Assembly (NCBI GenBank): GCA_021788565.1 | Contig: JAJYKO010000134.1 | Span: 1-9,692, forward strand | Reading direction: 5' to 3' | From: Chloroflexota bacterium | GTDB taxonomy: Bacteria > Chloroflexota > UBA6077 | Length of the DNA: 9,692 nucleotides | Part shown: positions 6,094 to 9,692 of the stretch, in pieces | Position numbering within the stretch: position 1 is the stretch's first letter | Layout of the letters: each line of letters begins with the position of its first letter | Position numbers and translations under genes: made by a program | The notes under the pieces: generated by a model | Told to the model about the DNA's origin: nothing | The model's database searches: none | What the model saw: only the letters and a program-made list of their open reading frames with translations

Positions 6094-6170
6094 GTGTAGG
6101 AGCCGCCTCCGGGCGGCGATGGTCTACGTGTTCCAGGAGGACGTTCGCCGGCAGGAGCCGGCTCCTACAC
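6094..6170. repeat. REPIN-like element: two inverted REP units between acoB and acoX
   Basis: The outer arms GTGTAGGAGCCG (6094-6105) and CGGCTCCTACAC (6159-6170) are a perfect 12-bp inverted repeat. Each half is a REP unit with a GTAG head followed by its own hairpin: GCCGCC-TCCG-GGCGGC (6102-6117), and GCCGGC-AGGA-GCCGGC (6147-6162) read from the other strand. The two units point at each other across a short spacer with a partly unrelated core. This is the architecture of REPINs, mobilised in trans by RAYT (REP-associated tyrosine) transposases in other bacteria. No such transposase lies in this window. The element begins 9 nt after the acoB stop and ends 17 nt before the acoX start. It may affect message processing between the genes. 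Confidence 0.82.
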
Positions 6171-6187
6171 ATGGCAAGGGATATCTG

Positions 6188-7186
6188 ATGACGAGTGTTG
6201 GAATCATCGCCAACCCGGCTTCTGGACGAGATATTCGGCGGCTGGTGGCTCACGCGTCGGTTTTCGGGAACAACGAGAAGGTCAACATCCTTCAGCGAGT
6301 GCTGCTGGCCGTGGATGTCATGGGTGTCGATGAGGCGATCATCATGCCCGACGGCTACGGGCTTGGACCTCAGGCGCTGGACGGAGTACACCTGACGTCA
6401 TTGAGGGCCGCCGTTCTGGATATGCCGATGACCGGGACCGACAGGGACTCCACTGAAGCGGCGGTCCGCTTGCGCGACGCGGGGGTGGGCTGCCTCGTGG
6501 TGTTGGGCGGGGACGGCACCAATCGCGTGGTAGCCAAAGGATGTGGATCGGTTCCGATCGCGTCGATCTCAACCGGTACCAACAACGTATTCCCCGCGAT
6601 GGTCGAGGGCACGGTGGCCGGCATGGCTGCCGCGCTGGTCGCGATGGGCACGGTGGACGTCGACGAAGTGACCTATCGGGCCAAGCGGCTGGAGGTGTAC
6701 TTCGAAGATCGGCTGACTGACATCGCGTTGATCGATGTGGTCACCAGCTCGGATCTGTGGGTGGGCACCCGGGCCATCTGGGATCTGGCCCGCGTTCACG
6801 AGATCGTGCTCGCGCGAGCCGAACCAGGAAGCATCGGGATTTCCTCTCTCGGCTGCTGCTTCGAGCCTCTCGGCTGCAGGGATCCTCGGGGGATGTACCT
6901 GGAGCTGGGGGCCGACGGCACGCGGGCGCTGGCACCGGTGGCACCGGGGCTGGTGACCCCGGTCGCCGTGCACGCCCAACGATGGATGTCCATCGGCGAG
7001 CAGGTAGAACTCGACTCCAATGCCAAAACGCTTGCTCTGGACGGTGAGCGCGAGATCGAGATCTACGAGCAGCGAAGCATCATGGTTCGGCTGACGCAGA
7101 ATGGCCCACGCGTGGTAGACATCCCGCGTTGTATGGAAGTTGCGGCCCGGTCCGGCGTCTTTCTCCGGCCAGGGCCCCTCGAGTAG
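6188..7186 (+). CDS. acoX: AcoX, NAD kinase-like accessory protein of acetoin catabolism
   Basis: A 332-residue protein of the ATP-NAD kinase/diacylglycerol kinase-like superfamily, found in acetoin dehydrogenase operons. Its true role is unresolved; it is not needed for the E1 reaction in vitro as far as I know. Visible motifs are ANPASGRD (8-15), the GGDGTN nucleotide-binding loop (107-112) at the end of a hydrophobic strand, STGTNN (128-133), and a C-terminal LALDGERE (282-289) typical of this fold. The frame is open back to 6119, but that extension is REPIN sequence, so the ATG at 6188 with AAGGGA (6176-6181) six bases upstream is chosen. Homologues known to me are slightly longer (about 360 residues). 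acoC starts 12 nt after its stop. Confidence 0.9.
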   Translation: MTSVGIIANPASGRDIRRLVAHASVFGNNEKVNILQRVLLAVDVMGVDEAIIMPDGYGLGPQALDGVHLTSLRAAVLDMPMTGTDRDSTEAAVRLRDAGVGCLVVLGGDGTNRVVAKGCGSVPIASISTGTNNVFPAMVEGTVAGMAAALVAMGTVDVDEVTYRAKRLEVYFEDRLTDIALIDVVTSSDLWVGTRAIWDLARVHEIVLARAEPGSIGISSLGCCFEPLGCRDPRGMYLELGADGTRALAPVAPGLVTPVAVHAQRWMSIGEQVELDSNAKTLALDGEREIEIYEQRSIMVRLTQNGPRVVDIPRCMEVAARSGVFLRPGPLE

Positions 7187-7198
7187 AGGAGTAGGCGA

Positions 7199-8536
7199 AT
7201 GGCAACAAAGGTCATCATGCCTAAGCTGGGCATGGCGATGAAGGAGGGTATCATCGCCAAGTGGCTCAAAGCGGATGGGGCGCCAGTGGTGAAGGATGAG
7301 CCGATCGCCGTTGTGATGAGCAAGAAGATCACCTACACACTTTCGTCCCCCGCGACGGGCCTCCTACGCATCGTCGTGCGTCCACAGGAGACGCAAGTGG
7401 TGGGCGCCTCGCTCGCCTTCGTCGTGGCTCCGGGAGAGCTGGTGCCGGAGATCGAGGGGGCCGTCCCGACGGCTGCCGAGGCCATGATTCCGGCTGCTCC
7501 GGCAACAGAGGCAGCCGCGTTTTCTGCTCCAGCCCCCGCCACGGCCGGCTTCGTGCTGGCCTCACCGGCTGCCCGCAGGGTGGCCAGGGAGAAGGGGGTC
7601 GATCTTGGCACGGTGCACGGTACCGGGACCGGTGGCCTGGTGACCGAGTCCGACGTGACGCGGTTCGTCGAGGAGCAGGCGAAGGCTCCGGCGCCGGCTG
7701 AGATCCTGGCCACATCCGCCGCGAGGCAGCTGGCGCGGGAACAGGAGGTTAGGCTGGACGAGCTTCGAGGCACGGGCGCGGGCGGGCGAATCACCGAGCA
7801 GGACGTGCAAGCCTTTCTCGACTCCCGATCCAGTGCCCCGGCGCCGACCGGAGCGGCTCCTGCCGCGGCCCGCGTCATTCCGTTCACTGGGATGCGGCAG
7901 GCCGTCGCCGAGCACATGGTCGAGAGCCTGCGCTCCATGGCCCAGCTAACCCTGAATATCGAGGTCGATGCCACCGAGTTGGTTAGGCTTCGAACCCAAC
8001 TCAAGGCCGAACTCGACCTTACCTATAACGATCTGCTCGTGAAGGCCGTCGCCAGGGCCCTTCGGCAGCATCCACTCCTGAACTCGACCCTCCTCGGCGA
8101 CGAGATCCATCTGTTGGAGCCGATCCACATAGGCGTAGCCGTGGCGCTGGAGGAAGGGCTGATCGTGCCGGTGCTGCGAAACGCCGACCGATTGACGGTT
8201 CACCAGATCACCCAGGAGGCCCGGCGGCTGGCGCAGGGTGCTCGGGACGGTAACCTGTCGGTGGACGAGGTGACGGGCAGCACCTTCACCATCACCAATC
8301 TCGGCGCCTATGGCGTCGATGGCTTTACCCCCATCATCAACTCACCCGAGGCGGCCATACTGGGTGTGGGCAGGATCGTTGAGAAGCCGGTGATCTACCG
8401 GGATGAGATCGCCAGGCGGTCGTTGATGGTGCTGAGCCTAACCGTCGATCATCGCATCGTGGACGGTGCTCCTGCCGCCGAGTTTCTGCGGACCGTCAAG
8501 GAGCTGTTGGAGGCTCCCTACCGGTTGCTGATTTGA
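7199..8536 (+). CDS. acoC: Dihydrolipoamide acyltransferase (E2) with two tandem peripheral-subunit-binding domains
   Basis: The core of the complex: it carries the swinging lipoyl arm and transfers the acyl group to CoA. The order over 445 residues is as follows. One lipoyl domain (about 1-78) has Lys43 as the predicted lipoylated lysine in VMSKKIT, where most E2s have ETDKA. An Ala/Pro linker (about 86-116) follows. A first peripheral-subunit-binding domain (118-157) and a second (168-207) are about 50% identical by eye (20 of 40). A second Ala/Pro linker (211-224) leads to the catalytic acyltransferase domain (226-445), with DHRIVDG (417-423) giving catalytic His418 and Asp422. The ATG at 7199 has GAGGAG (7186-7191) overlapping the acoX stop. 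The acoL start is 14 nt downstream. Two binding domains are unusual, as most bacterial E2s have one. The acyl specificity (acetyl or other) is not readable. Confidence 0.93.
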   Translation: MATKVIMPKLGMAMKEGIIAKWLKADGAPVVKDEPIAVVMSKKITYTLSSPATGLLRIVVRPQETQVVGASLAFVVAPGELVPEIEGAVPTAAEAMIPAAPATEAAAFSAPAPATAGFVLASPAARRVAREKGVDLGTVHGTGTGGLVTESDVTRFVEEQAKAPAPAEILATSAARQLAREQEVRLDELRGTGAGGRITEQDVQAFLDSRSSAPAPTGAAPAAARVIPFTGMRQAVAEHMVESLRSMAQLTLNIEVDATELVRLRTQLKAELDLTYNDLLVKAVARALRQHPLLNSTLLGDEIHLLEPIHIGVAVALEEGLIVPVLRNADRLTVHQITQEARRLAQGARDGNLSVDEVTGSTFTITNLGAYGVDGFTPIINSPEAAILGVGRIVEKPVIYRDEIARRSLMVLSLTVDHRIVDGAPAAEFLRTVKELLEAPYRLLI

Positions 8537-8550
8537 GATCGGAGGCTCTC

Positions 8551-9692
8551 ATGGTTGATGTGATCGTCATCGGCGGCGGCCCGGGTGGAACGGCTGCCGC
8601 TACGCGTGCGGCGCAGTTGGGCGCCCAGGTGACGCTGGTGGAACGTGCCAAGTTGGGCGGCAATTGTGTCAACAACAACTGTATCCCGTTGACCAGCCTG
8701 CTGGCCAGCGTGGAGCTATTTCGCCGCCTGGGTCAGGCCGGCGAGATGGGCATTAAAGTGGGACCTGCCACCTTAGACGTGCCGGGCATGCTGGCTCGCA
8801 AAGAGCGAATTGTCGGCGAGCTGCGCGAGGGAATGGCTGGCCTGCTGCCAACCTTCGGCATCGAGGTGGTCGAGGGCGATGCACGGCTGGTGGATACGAA
8901 GACGGTGGAGGTGGATGGGCGCAGGCTTCAGGCGACTCGTGCCTTGATACTAGCGACGGGCGCCGCCTGGGCTCCCATCCCGGCCGGCGTCGATGGTGTG
9001 ATGCGACCCGACGAGGCGCTGGCCCTCGACCCGGTGCCGGAGCGGCTGCTGATCTGGGGAGGCGGACCATCGGAGGTGGAGTTCGCCACCCTGTACGCGG
9101 CGTTGGGCAGCCGGGTGATATTGGCGGTTGATGGGCCATATCCCCTACCGAACGAGGACTACGAGATTGGCCAGCGACTCCAGGGTATCTTGCAGACCCA
9201 GGGCGTGGATGTCAGGACCAACGTTCGGCTGAAGTCGTCGACGCGGACGAGTGACGGTCTTAAGGTCGTTCTGGCAGGCGCCAAGGGGGAAGCAGAGGTC
9301 GCGGCCGACCAGGTGCTGTGGACTGGACGGATGCCGAACGTCGAGGGGTTGAGACTCGCGTCGGCCGGTGTGCGGCTCAAGGACGGGGTCATCGACGTGG
9401 ATGACCGCCAGCAGACGAGTGTATCGGGAATCTACGCCGTCGGCGACGCGACGGGGGAGCCGATGTACTCCTCGCTCGCGACGGCGGCCGGGTTGGTGGC
9501 TGCTGAGAACGCGATGGGGAAAACCCGCCGGCTCGACCGCCGCCTCGTGCCGCGTTATGCCTTTTCCATCCCAGAGGTAGCAGCCGTCGGTCTGACTGAG
9601 GATCAGGCGACGGACGCGGGGTACGACGTCGAGGTTTCCAACATTGCCCTCGCGACCAACGCACGTGCGATGGGGCTGGGCGAGGTCGAGGG
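8551..9692 (+). CDS. acoL: Dihydrolipoamide dehydrogenase-like E3 (cut by right edge)
   Basis: A class I flavoprotein disulfide reductase that would reoxidise dihydrolipoyl-AcoC with NAD. 380 codons are present and the end lies beyond the window. FAD motif GGGPGG (8-13), Glu31 at the end of strand 2, redox pair Cys39/Cys44 in GGNCVNNNCIP, ATG motif (135-137), NAD-domain motif GGGPSEVE (170-177), second FAD motif YAVGDAT (295-301), and the start of the dimerisation domain, FSIPEVAAVGLTE (338-350). Two departures: the usual CIPSK is CIPLT, losing the flavin-site lysine (position 48 is Thr), and the third glycine of the NAD GxGxxG is Glu175. The C-terminal His-Glu pair is not visible. GGAGG (8541-8545) sits five bases before the ATG, 14 nt after acoC. 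Position argues for the complex's E3; the substitutions leave room for a divergent reductase. Confidence 0.88.
   Translation, partial: MVDVIVIGGGPGGTAAATRAAQLGAQVTLVERAKLGGNCVNNNCIPLTSLLASVELFRRLGQAGEMGIKVGPATLDVPGMLARKERIVGELREGMAGLLPTFGIEVVEGDARLVDTKTVEVDGRRLQATRALILATGAAWAPIPAGVDGVMRPDEALALDPVPERLLIWGGGPSEVEFATLYAALGSRVILAVDGPYPLPNEDYEIGQRLQGILQTQGVDVRTNVRLKSSTRTSDGLKVVLAGAKGEAEVAADQVLWTGRMPNVEGLRLASAGVRLKDGVIDVDDRQQTSVSGIYAVGDATGEPMYSSLATAAGLVAAENAMGKTRRLDRRLVPRYAFSIPEVAAVGLTEDQATDAGYDVEVSNIALATNARAMGLGEVE

Noticed and set aside
6119..6187. Longer acoX starting at an upstream GTG
   Set aside because: The extension is REPIN sequence and does not resemble AcoX; the ATG at 6188 has its own ribosome binding site.
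5081..6391. 436-codon open frame on the minus strand opposite acoB and the start of acoX
   Set aside because: It lies antisense to clear acoB and acoX sequence, has low-complexity His/Arg-rich content and matches no family I know. It is a typical GC-rich shadow frame.

Overview
The window reads as a GC-rich bacterial chromosome segment. It is built around a cluster for an acetoin-dehydrogenase-type 2-oxo-acid dehydrogenase complex: E1 alpha and beta (acoA, acoB), the accessory protein AcoX, E2 (acoC) and E3 (acoL, cut by the right edge). The host cannot be named from this sequence. High GC, mostly GGAGG-type ribosome binding sites, long antisense shadow frames, two classes of dispersed palindromic repeat and the gene mix would suit a free-living soil, sediment or water bacterium such as a Chloroflexota or Desulfobacterota member. 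That placement is a guess.

Layout. Positions 1-188 (minus strand) hold the N-terminus of a short-chain dehydrogenase/reductase (SDR). A divergent intergenic region follows, with a perfect 12-bp palindrome, a plausible sigma70-type promoter bracketed by an 8-bp inverted repeat, and a leader hairpin just before the next ribosome binding site. Every other gene is on the plus strand: a lipoate-protein ligase A homologue (606-1688), a second SDR with an unusual insert (1864-2682), a VOC-fold protein resembling methylmalonyl-CoA epimerase (2738-3226), a 179-bp palindromic element with perfect 18-bp terminal inverted repeats (3261-3439), a small DUF6506-like protein (3591-3899), acoA (4074-5042), acoB (5057-6085), a 77-bp REPIN-like element (6094-6170), acoX (6188-7186), acoC (7199-8536) and acoL (8551 to the edge).

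How the genes may work together. E1 (AcoA/AcoB, thiamine diphosphate) would cleave acetoin or a related 2-hydroxyketone and load the acyl group onto the lipoyl lysine of AcoC. AcoC passes it to CoA, and AcoL reoxidises the dihydrolipoyl group with NAD. The ligase upstream could attach lipoate to AcoC, making the cluster self-sufficient for its cofactor. The SDRs and the VOC protein are candidates for producing or isomerising the hydroxyketone substrate. DUF6506 has no known function, to my knowledge. Spacing is 12-14 nt at acoA-acoB, acoX-acoC and acoC-acoL, but larger and repeat-filled at VOC-DUF6506 and acoB-acoX.

Nothing here is a wholly unfamiliar machine. The distinctive points are an E2 with two tandem peripheral-subunit-binding domains, an E3 with substitutions in both nucleotide- and flavin-site motifs, the ligase/SDR/VOC/DUF6506 companions, and two repeat elements sitting inside the gene run. 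No AcoR-type regulator is visible in the window.
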